A stretch of 64,000 nt of DNA from JBCCGR01 sp039029195 (GTDB lineage Bacteria > Pseudomonadota > Alphaproteobacteria > Rhizobiales > Rhizobiaceae), in assembly GCA_039029195.1 (NCBI GenBank), contig JBCCGR010000012.1, positions 1 through 64,000 on the forward strand, written 5' to 3'. Shown one piece after another: positions 7,564-15,939 of the stretch. How positions within the stretch are numbered: position 1 is the stretch's first letter; the number at the start of each line of letters is the position of its first letter. The position numbers and the translations under genes were made by a program. The notes below the pieces were generated by a model. It was not told where the DNA came from and did no database searches. It worked only from the letters and a program-made list of their open reading frames with translations.

Positions 7564-8682
7564 TTAAAGAACGGTACGAATGACTTCCAACACGACTTCA
7601 GGTTGCTCTTGCTGAACCCAATGTCCCGCGTTTTCGATAAGATGCGTCCCCCGGTAGTCCACCGATGCCTGTGTTTCCATTGCCTGCAAAGCGCCCGGCG
7701 CTTGCCACACACCCCAGTCTTTTTCTCCACCGACAAAAGTGAGCGGAGCCTGAATCTTTTGACCACTAAATACCGCGAGTGCCGCCTTTTCCTCTGCACT
7801 TGTTGATCGGCGATACCAGTTTAGCCCGCCCTGAAGACCGGTTGCCTCAAATTCCGCCGCGTACATCTCCAATTCGGCCTGGTCCAACCATTGACAGGCA
7901 CCTGCCTGTTGTTTGCTGGGTGCCATCGACAAGGCCGTTTCTGCCATCCCCGCATCCTGATCCATGATGTAGTAGCGAGGCATTCGGGCAAGATCATCGG
8001 CAGACCATCTTGCCAGGAGATGGGGCCGGTTTCCGGACCAGTCGGCACTCTTGCAATGAAAATAGGCACGCATGAAGTTTGCAAACCCGCCGGGTGCATT
8101 GAGCATGTTGGCTTCGGCTGAGCGCTCGCCAAAATACCATTGGTAGTGTTTGCGTGGTGGCGATAGCTGGGCCAGGTCATAGTGAATGTCCAAGCTATCC
8201 GCCGCTTTCGCTTTGGGAGGACCTGCAAATGGTGCGCTCATCAAGATAACGTTCTGAAAGACCTCGCCGTGCAGGAGTGCGCTCCAGGCTGCTACGGGCG
8301 ATCCGAAATCATGTCCGGCGATCAGGGCCGCGCCCTTGTGCCCCAGAGCATTGACCAGTCCCACAACATCGCTTGCAAGATTGATCATGCCAAACTCGGT
8401 AAGATCGACATCATAGCCGCTGCAATGACCTGTTGTTCCGCCGTATCCGCGCTGATCGGGTGCAACGACGTGAAATCCAAGCATTGCGATAGGGACGATC
8501 AGCCGCCGCCAACTGTAAGCCAGTTCTGGAAACCCGTGCAGAAGCAAGACCAATGGCGCATCATGCCGGCCTGCTTCGAGGCAATGCACATTGAGACCGT
8601 TGCCGTTGTCTAAAACACGAGAAGTTATTCCTTCCGGTAAGCCAATCATCTCAACATCCTCAAACGGACCAAGATAGCTCAA
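7564..8682 (-). CDS. Alpha/beta hydrolase, epoxide hydrolase type
   Basis: This 372-residue alpha/beta-hydrolase has epoxide-hydrolase hallmarks. The oxyanion-hole motif is HGFPELAYSWR (about 49-59). The nucleophile elbow GHDFGSPVAAW carries an Asp nucleophile instead of Ser. The cap domain has Tyr residues (HYQWYFGERS, GLNWYRR). The acid lies in GGEKDWGV and the catalytic His in AGHWVQQEQP. It should hydrolyse epoxides to diols in the cytoplasm, substrate unknown. It lies between the decayed and intact MFS copies on the same strand, with the MFS start upstream, so transporter and hydrolase may be co-expressed. Confidence 0.88.
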   Translation of the reverse strand: MSYLGPFEDVEMIGLPEGITSRVLDNGNGLNVHCLEAGRHDAPLVLLLHGFPELAYSWRRLIVPIAMLGFHVVAPDQRGYGGTTGHCSGYDVDLTEFGMINLASDVVGLVNALGHKGAALIAGHDFGSPVAAWSALLHGEVFQNVILMSAPFAGPPKAKAADSLDIHYDLAQLSPPRKHYQWYFGERSAEANMLNAPGGFANFMRAYFHCKSADWSGNRPHLLARWSADDLARMPRYYIMDQDAGMAETALSMAPSKQQAGACQWLDQAELEMYAAEFEATGLQGGLNWYRRSTSAEEKAALAVFSGQKIQAPLTFVGGEKDWGVWQAPGALQAMETQASVDYRGTHLIENAGHWVQQEQPEVVLEVIRTVL

Positions 8683-8845
8683 TGTTAGTTCGCTTAACTG
8701 AACAGAAACCGCTGAAATCTCTCTTGAGGCAGTTCGACATCACATTTTTAGATTCGACTGGTGCAAGGGTGACCTTCTATGGCGCCCATCGGCACAAAAC
8801 AGCCTTCTTCTGCACCCACCTTTCCCAATCAAAAAACACACCCCC

Positions 8846-10042
8846 TCACGTCTTCCCAATCGCCATCCTCAACGTCACGATCCCCAACACGCTGCACAGG
8901 CCGGCGACAACAATCACCAGATCGTAGCCTGAAAACTGCCAGATCACCGACGCGATGGTGGGTGCGATGGCAAAGCCCAGCATATAGGGCACGGCCAGTG
9001 CGCCCGCGATGACACCGAAGTTGGCGCGGCCCAGCAGTTCCGCCGTGATCACCGGTCGGATGATGCTCGTCACGCCATATCCTGCACCATGCAACGCCAC
9101 GAATATGGCGATGGGAACCAGTCCGGCATCCGCGAAATAGAGCGTGATCGCGCCAACGATCATCCCCACAAAGCAGGCATAGAGCGTGACCGCTGAGCTC
9201 GCCCGCGCGCCAAAGGCTGCAACAACGATGCGCCCCAGCACCTGCATGGGACCAATCATCGAGGCTGCCAGCACCGCCAGCGAGGTGGCCACCCCTTTTT
9301 CAGCGAGCAGCGGCAGCAGATGGGTGATCAGCAGCCCGTGGTTGAAGGCCACACAGGTGAAGGAAATCGCAAGCAACCAGAACGCGCCTGAAGCAATGAC
9401 CTCCCTTGCGTGAGCGCTGTGAGATTGCCCGTCCACTCCGCCAGCCGGTGCCCGTTGTTCCGCCCTTTGCCCGGCAAACCAGCTCAGCGGCACCTGGACG
9501 ACAACCAGAACAGTGGCAAACACCAGCACTGTGTCGCGCCAGCCAATCGACCCGGCAAGCAGATTGCTCAGGGGAAAGGAGACTGTGCCGGCAAACCCTG
9601 CAACCAGTGCCACATGGGTGATCGAGCGCTTGTTGTCCTCCCCCATATGGCGGGTGAGAAAGGCGAAACAGGTTTCATAAAGACCGCAGGCCATTGCTGC
9701 CCCAAGCGCCAGCCATACGGCATAAAATTGCCAGACCGCCGTCACCTGCGACAACAGCGCGAGCAGCACGGCGGAGGCCAGCCCGCTTCCGACAAGCAGC
9801 TGCTTTCCCATGCCTTTGTCGATCAGCCTGCCCGAATAGGGCGCAAGCAGGGCTGACAGCAGCAGCGCCAGCGTGAAGGCGCCGGCCACGGTGGTGCGCC
9901 CCCAGCCGAGATCGCTTTCAAAATGCAGGATAAGCGCCGGGAAACTATAGTAGATGAACGCCCAGATGAGCGTTTGTGCCACCGCAAGCGGCCAGACAAT
10001 CCCGTGATAGCCGGTGCTTTCGTGCCCCTCGATTGTGCTCAT
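8846..10042 (-). CDS. MFS transporter
   Basis: The 398-residue major facilitator superfamily permease has about 12 hydrophobic segments. The loop 2-3 region reads YSGRLIDKGMGKQ, a variant of the MFS A motif, and the N-terminal AQTLIWAFIYYSFPALI is the first helix. The C-terminal half ends with SGYDLVIVVAGLCSVLGI. The substrate is unknown. A truncated duplicate of its 3' end lies at 7142-7455, beyond the epoxide hydrolase. The start at 10042 is 73 bases from the divergent Nudix gene start, so the promoters share a short region. Confidence 0.88.
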   Translation of the reverse strand: MSTIEGHESTGYHGIVWPLAVAQTLIWAFIYYSFPALILHFESDLGWGRTTVAGAFTLALLLSALLAPYSGRLIDKGMGKQLLVGSGLASAVLLALLSQVTAVWQFYAVWLALGAAMACGLYETCFAFLTRHMGEDNKRSITHVALVAGFAGTVSFPLSNLLAGSIGWRDTVLVFATVLVVVQVPLSWFAGQRAEQRAPAGGVDGQSHSAHAREVIASGAFWLLAISFTCVAFNHGLLITHLLPLLAEKGVATSLAVLAASMIGPMQVLGRIVVAAFGARASSAVTLYACFVGMIVGAITLYFADAGLVPIAIFVALHGAGYGVTSIIRPVITAELLGRANFGVIAGALAVPYMLGFAIAPTIASVIWQFSGYDLVIVVAGLCSVLGIVTLRMAIGKT

Positions 10043-10115
10043 ACCCGCGCCACAGTTGAATTTGTCCCAGATTTCTCAGACCATATCGCCCGACCGGCCA
10101 ACAGGAAGACCCGTT

Positions 10116-10508
10116 TTGACCAACATCGTCAACGCCATTCTTGTGCAAAACGGGCTCGTGATGCTGGCCCGTCGCAGTGCTGAACGCCCAGCCTATGGCG
10201 GAAAATGGTCGTTTCCCGGTGGTCATGTGGAACCCGGTGAATCGCTGGAAGATGCGCTTGTGCGCGAACTTGATGAGGAACTGGCCGTTCGCCCCACCGC
10301 ATTTTCACTGCTGGAGACCATCAACGACCCATTCGCGCCGCCTCACCTTCCGGTCACCTACCACATGTTTGTGGTACGGGCGTGGACGGGTGAACCCGAA
10401 ATCCAGGATGATGAACACAGCGAGCTGATCTGGCTTCCCCCGCTACAGGCGGCGCAGTTGGACGATCTGGCGTTGGGGGAGTACCGGGCGCTGCTGGAGC
10501 GGCTTTGA
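10116..10508 (+). CDS. Nudix hydrolase (MutT-like)
   Basis: This 130-residue Nudix protein has the box GGHVEPGESLEDALVREL then DEELAV, which fits Gx5Ex7REUxEExGU except that the final Gly is Ala. It probably hydrolyses a nucleoside diphosphate derivative, for example an oxidised dNTP, using Mg2+. The frame is open back to 10014, but that would overlap the divergent MFS start. A TTG at 10116 has AGGAAG about 8 bases upstream and begins LTNIVNAILVQNG, the normal first strand, so TTG is chosen. The stop is 20 bases from the convergent nrdR stop. Confidence 0.82.
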   Translation: MTNIVNAILVQNGLVMLARRSAERPAYGGKWSFPGGHVEPGESLEDALVRELDEELAVRPTAFSLLETINDPFAPPHLPVTYHMFVVRAWTGEPEIQDDEHSELIWLPPLQAAQLDDLALGEYRALLERL

Positions 10509-10528
10509 ACAACGCGAACGTTCGCCCG

Positions 10529-10987
10529 CTACTCCTCGTCGGCGTTCAGTTCACCCAGAATTTCCTCAAAATCGCGCGCTTCGCGGAACTCACGATAGAC
10601 ACTGGCGAACCGCACATAGGCCACGGCGTCAAGCGCCTTGAGTCCTTCCATGATCAGATGGCCAATGCGATCTGAATCAATTTCCGGTTCCCCGGCGCTT
10701 TCCAACTGCCGCACAATGCCGGACACCATGCGCTCAATGCGTTCCGGCTCAACCGGACGCTTGCGCAGGGCAACCTGAACCGACTTTGCCAGCTTGTCCC
10801 GGTCAAACGGCACCCGTTTGCCGGATTTTTTGATGACGGAGAGTTCGCGCAACTGTACGCGCTCAAACGTGGTGAAGCGCCCACCACAATCCGGACACGC
10901 CCGGCGTCGCCGAATGGCGGTGTTGTCCTCGGTCGGGCGCGAATCCTTCACCTGCGTATCATCGCTGCCGCAATAGGGGCATTTCAT
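10529..10987 (-). CDS. nrdR: Transcriptional repressor NrdR
   Basis: The 152-residue protein has an N-terminal zinc ribbon (CPYCGSDDTQVKDSRP ... CPDCGGRFTTFE, residues 3-40) and an ATP-cone domain (RVPFDRDKLAKSVQVALRKR, residues about 50-140). NrdR represses ribonucleotide reductase genes by binding NrdR boxes according to ATP/dATP state. Full family length and the usual MKCPYCGS start support the call. It is downstream of glyA on the same strand, as in many Hyphomicrobiales, but with a repeat-filled gap of 482 bases, so separate transcription is possible. Confidence 0.97.
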   Translation of the reverse strand: MKCPYCGSDDTQVKDSRPTEDNTAIRRRRACPDCGGRFTTFERVQLRELSVIKKSGKRVPFDRDKLAKSVQVALRKRPVEPERIERMVSGIVRQLESAGEPEIDSDRIGHLIMEGLKALDAVAYVRFASVYREFREARDFEEILGELNADEE

Positions 10988-11145
10988 GCATTTAACTCTT
11001 TAGAATGACCGGCCAAAGTGCGCGGTTTGGTGGGTCCACCTGCCCTAATCACAGCGTTTTCGACAAACTTCAACCCTGCTAGCGATTTCATCCTCGGGTG
11101 AATTGAACGCAAACGCGAACGAAACTTTGCGCTTGTTCATTTCCA

Positions 11146-11250
11146 TTTGTCATTGCCGCTGCAGCGACAATCTAGGGATCCAAGCTGCGCACGACAAACC
11201 AAGTGCGCAGCCTGTCGCCCTGGACACCCGCTGTGGCGGGCGTGACAAGG
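11146..11250. repeat. Paired inverted REP-like element, family B
   Basis: Arm 1 (11146-11177) is TTTGTCATTGCCGCTGCAGC then GACAATCTAGGG. Arm 2 (11218-11250) is CCCTGGACACCCGCTGTGGC then GGGCGTGACAAGG, an inverted relative of arm 1. A second pair of the same family is at 25411-25515. Confidence 0.75.
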
Positions 11251-11272
11251 TGAGGTGGAATGGGCGTTCCCG

Positions 11273-11340
11273 CTTTGTCATCCTCGGACCGATTGAACTG
11301 CTTTGGCGGTGAAATCGTGATCCGAGGACCCACACCGTTC
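11273..11340 (+). repeat. Dispersed intergenic repeat, family A copy 2
   Basis: It starts CTTTGTCATCCTCGGACCGA and ends near ACCGTTC. It matches 876-943 read in the other orientation. Confidence 0.65.
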
Positions 11341-11469
11341 GCTTTCGACTCCGATGGGCCTTGCAGGGTCACGGAATGGACCCTCGGGTCAAGCACGAGG
11401 GTGGCATCGTTAAGGTGGGCTGCGTTGATCGCTCAGCCTTCCGCCGGCCCCTTTGTGATTGTCCGTCAA

Positions 11470-12804
11470 TCAGGCGTAGAGCCCCTCATAGATCGGGAAT
11501 CGGTTTGTCAGTTCAACAACCTTCTGCGCCACAGCGCCTTCAACAGCGCCATTGGCCTCTTCGCCATTGGCAGCCAGACCGTCAACAATCTCGTTGATGA
11601 AAAGGCCAACCTGGCGAAACTCGTCCGCGCCAAAACCGCGCGTGGTTGCAGCCGGAGTGCCAAGCCGCACGCCCGACGTGATTGTCGGCTTTTCCGGATC
11701 AAACGGCACGCCATTCTTGTTGCAGGTCATGTTGCCGCGTTTCAGCGCGGCTTCCGTCACCTTGCCGGTCAAGCCCTTGGGGCGCAGATCGACGAGCACA
11801 ACATGCGTGTCGGTGCCACCGGAAACGATGTCCAGACCGCCCTCTCTCAGCGTGTCAGCGAGCACACGGGCATTTTCAGCTACCGCACGGACATAGGCCT
11901 TATATTCCGCCGTCAGCGCCTCGCCGAACGCAACCGCCTTGGCGGCAATCACATGCATCAGCGGGCCGCCCTGCAAGCCGGGGAACACGGCGGAATTGAT
12001 TTTCTTTGCGATGTCCTCATCGTTCGTCAGCACCAGACCACCGCGCGGACCGCGCAGGGTCTTGTGGGTGGTGGAGGTCGCCACATGTGCATGCGGGAAG
12101 GGGCTTGGATGCACACCACCGGCCACAAGGCCAGCAAAATGCGCCATATCCACCCAGAAATAGGCGCCCACTTCATCGGCGATGCCACGGAATTTCGCAA
12201 AGTCGATTTCCCGCGGATAGGCCGAACCACCGGCAATGATGAGCTTGGGCTTGTGCTCGCGCGCGAGTGCTGCCACCTGATCGAAGTCAATGCGGTGATC
12301 ATCTTCGCGAACACCGTACTGAACGGCGTTGAACCATTTGCCCGACATGTTTGGCCGAGCGCCATGGGTCAGGTGACCACCGGCATCAAGGCTCATGCCG
12401 AGGATCGTGTCACCCGGTTTCACCAGCGCCAGCATCACGGCCTGGTTGGCCTGACTGCCTGAATTGGGCTGCACGTTGGCAAAACCGCAGTCAAACAGTT
12501 TGGTCACACGATCAATGGCGAGGTTTTCCGCCACATCCACAAATTCGCAACCGCCATAATAGCGGCGACCGGGATAGCCTTCCGCATATTTATTGGTCAT
12601 CACCGAGCCCTGCGCTTCCAGCACCGCACGAGACACGATGTTTTCGGACGCGATCAGCTCAACCTCATGCTGCTGGCGGCCAAGTTCGCCTGTAATGGCA
12701 GCAAAAAGCTCAGAATCCGCGCTCTTCAGATCGCGCTGGAAGAAGGTTTCCGCGTCGGTGTGAGCGGTGGCGGAGGATGAGGAAGTTGGTGTGGCAACAG
12801 TCAT
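11470..12804 (-). CDS. glyA: Serine hydroxymethyltransferase
   Basis: This PLP enzyme converts serine and tetrahydrofolate to glycine and 5,10-methylene-THF. The chosen start (ATG 12802-12804) gives 444 residues. Motifs seen are NKYAEGYPGRRYYGGCE, NVQPNSGSQANQAV, SLDAGGHLTHG, YFWVDMAHFAGLVA and the PLP lysine in the TSTTHKTLRGPRGG motif. The frame runs upstream to 12843 with other Met codons at 12825 and 12843, and no start has a strong ribosome-binding site, so the first few residues are uncertain. The N-terminus is Ser/Thr/Ala-rich and longer than in enterobacterial GlyA. Confidence 0.97.
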   Translation of the reverse strand: MTVATPTSSSSATAHTDAETFFQRDLKSADSELFAAITGELGRQQHEVELIASENIVSRAVLEAQGSVMTNKYAEGYPGRRYYGGCEFVDVAENLAIDRVTKLFDCGFANVQPNSGSQANQAVMLALVKPGDTILGMSLDAGGHLTHGARPNMSGKWFNAVQYGVREDDHRIDFDQVAALAREHKPKLIIAGGSAYPREIDFAKFRGIADEVGAYFWVDMAHFAGLVAGGVHPSPFPHAHVATSTTHKTLRGPRGGLVLTNDEDIAKKINSAVFPGLQGGPLMHVIAAKAVAFGEALTAEYKAYVRAVAENARVLADTLREGGLDIVSGGTDTHVVLVDLRPKGLTGKVTEAALKRGNMTCNKNGVPFDPEKPTITSGVRLGTPAATTRGFGADEFRQVGLFINEIVDGLAANGEEANGAVEGAVAQKVVELTNRFPIYEGLYA

Positions 12805-12925
12805 GGCAGGGTCCAGTTCAAGCATAGCGCCAGAATAAAACACGGGTCCAAAACGCGATTTCGTTCCGGACCCCTGAAGCAGATTTGATGCTCGCCGCGC
12901 ATATCACATATGGTTTTGGAAAGCA

Positions 12926-12956
12926 TCCACACCAATTGCGACAGATTGGTGCTGGA
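12926..12956. repeat. Inverted repeat between speE and glyA
   Basis: CACCAAT (12930-12936) and ATTGGTG (12945-12951) flank an 8-base loop, and the outer TCCA/TGGA bases (12926-12929 and 12953-12956) extend the pairing. It lies downstream of speE and about 125 bases upstream of the glyA start. It could be a weak terminator for speE or an operator for glyA. Confidence 0.5.
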
Positions 12957-13039
12957 AAAAGGCGTGTTTCGCGAACGTCGCGTGTAGCCCAATAAAAGCG
13001 GCCCGGAGGTGGTCCCGAAATGCAAAGGCGCTCAGAGCC

Positions 13040-13906
13040 CTACCCCTCCACCTGCCGCCGAATGTATGGCGGCAGGGCAAAGGCTGCTTTATGCACATCC
13101 GGTGCGTAGTAGCGGGTGCCGTCGGTCAGACCTGCCGCTTCAAACCGCGCCTGAAGCGTTTCAAGCGACACATTGCACAACGCCGCATTGTCGCTCGCCC
13201 AGCCGAGCGTCATTTCACCACCCACATAGGTGGGGATGGTCGCCCGATAGGCCCAGGCATCGGCGAAAAGATCGCGAAAGTAGGAGCACGACTGCTTAAG
13301 CTCATCGCCCTGCACAAACGGCACCCCGTTCTGGGTGACGAGAACGCCGCCCGGCCTCAGCGCACCCTTGCAGGCAGCGTAGAATTTTTTGGTGAACAGC
13401 ACAGCGCCCGGCCCGATCGGATCGGTGGAATCCACGATGATGACATCGAATCTGCCGGACCGCTCAGCCACATATTTCGCGCCATCCGCAATCACCAGTT
13501 CAAATCGGGGATCATCAAACGCACCGTTTGAAACCTGCGGCAGATATTGTTTGGAGAATTCAATCACGCCCGCGTCGATTTCCACCTGCGTCAGCGATTC
13601 CACACTGTCATGGCGCAGCACTTCGCGCGCCACGCCGCCATCGCCACCGCCAACAATCATCACGCGTCCCGCAGCGCCGTGGGCGAGAATGGGCACATGC
13701 GCCATCATCTCGTGATAGATGAACTCGTCTGACGTGGTGAGCTGCACCACGCCATCAAGCATCAACATCGTGCCGAACATCGGGTTTTCAAACAGCACCA
13801 GGTCCTGATGTTCCGTCTTTTCACGATGCAGGACCTTGCTGCAGCGATATTGGGACAGGAACGCGTCTTCGTGCAGGGTCTCCGCCTGCCACTCATGGTC
13901 TGACAT
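13040..13906 (-). CDS. speE: Polyamine aminopropyltransferase (spermidine synthase)
   Basis: The 288-residue enzyme transfers aminopropyl from decarboxylated SAM to putrescine. Family motifs are MLDGVVQLTTSDEFIYHEMM (residues about 49-68), VMIVGGGDGGVAREVLRH (the nucleotide-binding loop), VDSTDPIGPG and QNGVPF. It lies 20 bases downstream of speD on the same strand, forming the speD-speE pair that makes spermidine. No ornithine decarboxylase or agmatinase gene for putrescine is in the window. Confidence 0.96.
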   Translation of the reverse strand: MSDHEWQAETLHEDAFLSQYRCSKVLHREKTEHQDLVLFENPMFGTMLMLDGVVQLTTSDEFIYHEMMAHVPILAHGAAGRVMIVGGGDGGVAREVLRHDSVESLTQVEIDAGVIEFSKQYLPQVSNGAFDDPRFELVIADGAKYVAERSGRFDVIIVDSTDPIGPGAVLFTKKFYAACKGALRPGGVLVTQNGVPFVQGDELKQSCSYFRDLFADAWAYRATIPTYVGGEMTLGWASDNAALCNVSLETLQARFEAAGLTDGTRYYAPDVHKAAFALPPYIRRQVEG

Positions 13907-13926
13907 GGGACAATGTCCTTGGGGTT

Positions 13927-14469
13927 TTAGGCCTGATCGCCGCGCTTGTGCTCGCCAACCGTCACCTTGCCGGCCTGAAACGCGTCACGCAGCACCTCAA
14001 CGCACTCATGCGGGCTAGCATCACCACACATGAAAACGTCAAACGCGGCATAGTTGGCTTCAGGCCAGGTGTGAACGGAGATATGGCTTTCCGCCAGCAC
14101 CGCCACACCGGAGATGCCGTCATTCGGCGTGAAGTGATGCAGATGCATGTGAAGCTTGGTGGCACCAGAGCGCTCAATGCACGTGTTCAGCGTGGTTTCC
14201 ATCAGCGCCAGGTCATCAAGACCTTCAGCCTCATAAACATCGATGATGAGGTGCGTACCTGCGAACCGCACACCATCCTTGACGATGAAATGATCAAACC
14301 GGTCATCAGACGCACTTGACGTTGTCGGCGTGTTTTCATTCGCCGGAACGTAGTCGAAGTCGTTGTAATCGTATGTGAATTCTTCCGCTTGGGCGGTGCC
14401 TGGTCTCTGGTCGCTATGCTGAGCCCCCAAGTCCATCCCCAGTTGGAAGAGGGCGTGTGTCTCGGACAT
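13927..14469 (-). CDS. speD: S-adenosylmethionine decarboxylase proenzyme
   Basis: This pyruvoyl enzyme makes decarboxylated SAM for SpeE. The self-cleavage site lies in AVLAESHISVHTWPE, where the Ser after Glu becomes pyruvoyl. The downstream FDVFMCGDASPHECVEVL is also diagnostic. At 180 residues it has an acidic N-terminal extension of roughly 50 residues (EEFTYDYNDFDYVP and a Thr/Ser stretch) compared with about 120-130-residue bacterial SpeD. The ATG at 14467-14469 is preceded by GGGGAGGAC, a strong ribosome-binding site. Confidence 0.95.
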   Translation of the reverse strand: MSETHALFQLGMDLGAQHSDQRPGTAQAEEFTYDYNDFDYVPANENTPTTSSASDDRFDHFIVKDGVRFAGTHLIIDVYEAEGLDDLALMETTLNTCIERSGATKLHMHLHHFTPNDGISGVAVLAESHISVHTWPEANYAAFDVFMCGDASPHECVEVLRDAFQAGKVTVGEHKRGDQA

Positions 14470-14527
14470 CGCGTCCTCCCCTACCAGTAGATTAGACCCG
14501 GATATTCGGGATGGCGCTCCCTATAAA

Positions 14528-14542
14528 ATGCGCCATGCGCAT
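14528..14542. promoter_or_regulatory. Palindrome in the speD promoter region
   Basis: ATGCGC-CAT-GCGCAT is a perfect 6+6 inverted repeat centred about 66 bases upstream of the speD start. On the minus strand it is followed by TTTTATAGG, a possible -10 region, so it could be an operator. No regulator is assigned. Confidence 0.4.
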
Positions 14543-14586
14543 GCAAGCGAAACTTTAGGCTGAAATGCAAATATATGTGATTGCGA

Positions 14587-15309
14587 TCAGGCGTCTGGTT
14601 TTTGCGCGATGTAAATCACTTCGGTGTTGACGAGACCGTACTTCACCTCGTCCGCTGGTGACTTGCGATAGGTGGAGACGTTAAAGCCAATGTGCTCCAG
14701 CCGGTCGCCAAAATCCTGGCCATAAAGCCGCAGATGATCCCGCGCCGTAAAGGCCGCCGTGCGTTCGTTGTCAGCAGCAAATGACGCATCCTCAAATGTC
14801 TCTTCCCGAGAGAGGTTTTGCGGCACAGAAAGGATTGCCGTGCCACCCGGTTTCAGCACCCGGTAAAGTTCGCCCATGGCCTTCGCATCATCATCAATGT
14901 GCTCCAGCACGTGATGCGCGATTGTGAAATCGAACGTGCCATCGGCGAAGGTGAGATTCCGCATGTCTTCGCGATGCTCTACGCCCGGCATTTTGGGATC
15001 AACCGCGATGTAGCCTGGATCATCCTTCATGCGCTCATAGAGATAGGGTTCCGGCGCAAAATGCAGCACCTGCAGCCCCCTGCCCGGCTCAATCCCGTTT
15101 TCGCCATAGTAGAACCAGGCGAGCCTGTGCCGCTCGCGACTGTCGCAGGAAGGGCAGCGCGCATTCCAGCGCGGCGGCCGATTCACCGACGTGAACAGCC
15201 CCTTGTAGCCGCAGATCGGACACTCACGCGGCAGTTGGCGACGGTTGAACTGACGATAGTCCTGAAAAAACGCAATCGCATAGCGTTTCAGCACTTTGAA
15301 AGATGGCAT
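14587..15309 (-). CDS. Class I SAM-dependent methyltransferase with N-terminal zinc-ribbon
   Basis: The 240-residue protein opens with a basic segment and then a four-Cys ribbon (CPICGYKG ... RCPSCDSRERHRL, residues about 29-66). A methyltransferase_11-type domain follows, with LQVLHFAPEPYLYERM, YIAVDPKMPGVEHRED, FDFTIAHHVLEHI and VLKPGGTAILSVP. Such proteins are often found in surface-polysaccharide or natural-product loci. Here the neighbours are speD and a YARHG gene, so the substrate cannot be inferred. Confidence 0.85.
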   Translation of the reverse strand: MPSFKVLKRYAIAFFQDYRQFNRRQLPRECPICGYKGLFTSVNRPPRWNARCPSCDSRERHRLAWFYYGENGIEPGRGLQVLHFAPEPYLYERMKDDPGYIAVDPKMPGVEHREDMRNLTFADGTFDFTIAHHVLEHIDDDAKAMGELYRVLKPGGTAILSVPQNLSREETFEDASFAADNERTAAFTARDHLRLYGQDFGDRLEHIGFNVSTYRKSPADEVKYGLVNTEVIYIAQKPDA

Positions 15310-15398
15310 GGAAATTGAGAACGGTGGCTGGGTCGATGCAAAGCCCGTCTTTGCCCTGAAATGTCAGTGCAAACAAGCAAAGAGTTGTGGCGTTTCGT

Positions 15399-15695
15399 TT
15401 AATACAGCGAGCGACGCCTGGTGTTCACGCTACAGCCGAGCTGGCGTTCGCGGCGCTTTATGCGTGCCACCCGGTTTTGCTCGCCACGGGTGAGCCGTGC
15501 GTTGCGTGTGTAGCAGTCAGAATTGTCAAACAGCGATTTGCCGAGATTGGACCGAAAGCAATAGCCATTATTGTTGAAAATCGCGTTCCGCTCGTACCAG
15601 AGGTCCTGGCACTCGCCTGCCGAAGCCGTTTGGCTGGCCGCCTGATAGCCAACGAAACTGAGAAAAACAGCAGCAAAAACAACCGGTTTATTCAT
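15399..15695 (-). CDS. Small exported YARHG-domain protein
   Basis: This 98-residue protein has a signal peptide (MNKPVVFAAVFLSFVGYQ, cleavage likely after ASA or ASAG). The YARHG-like motif is CQDLWYERNAIFNNNGYCF, then SLFDNSDCYTRN and LTRGEQNRVARIKRRE. Four Cys in the mature part may form two disulfides. YARHG domains occur in extracellular or periplasmic proteins, probably binding cell-wall or other ligands. The ribosome-binding site CAGGA lies about 8 bases before the ATG. Confidence 0.82.
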   Translation of the reverse strand: MNKPVVFAAVFLSFVGYQAASQTASAGECQDLWYERNAIFNNNGYCFRSNLGKSLFDNSDCYTRNARLTRGEQNRVARIKRRERQLGCSVNTRRRSLY

Positions 15696-15939
15696 GGTAC
15701 AGTCCTGTTTGGCCTACCCGAGTTGAATTTAACATCGAATACCGCGTCAGAACAATTGTTGGCCCCGTGATTTCTCAACTAAAAACCGGATGTAACCCCA
15801 ATCATTACAGCCATTGGAATTGGCATTGGCAGCATGACAAATCCGAAACTGCACTATTTGACTCTTGTTTCTGATTGACATCGCATTTTTAAAAATTGAG
15901 ACTGTTCGTGTGATTGGCTCTGAGAGACGGTATCTGAAC

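Larger units (their letters stand above)
10988..11469. other. Intergenic region between glyA and nrdR filled with repeats
   Basis: Of 482 bases, 11146-11250 are a family B repeat pair and 11273-11340 a family A copy. Another short palindrome-like stretch (GGACCCTCGGGTC) lies at about 11378-11390. The start-proximal part (10988-11100) may hold the nrdR promoter. No gene was seen. Confidence 0.6.

Noticed and set aside
11260..12462. 400-residue frame on the plus strand opposite glyA
   Set aside because: The minus strand encodes a full, well-conserved GlyA. The opposite frame has no recognisable domain and is a shadow caused by high GC at codon position 3.
12805..13039. Possible glycine or SAM riboswitch upstream of glyA
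   Set aside because: Only a simple 7-bp inverted repeat was found. No conserved riboswitch core or expression platform could be recognised by eye.
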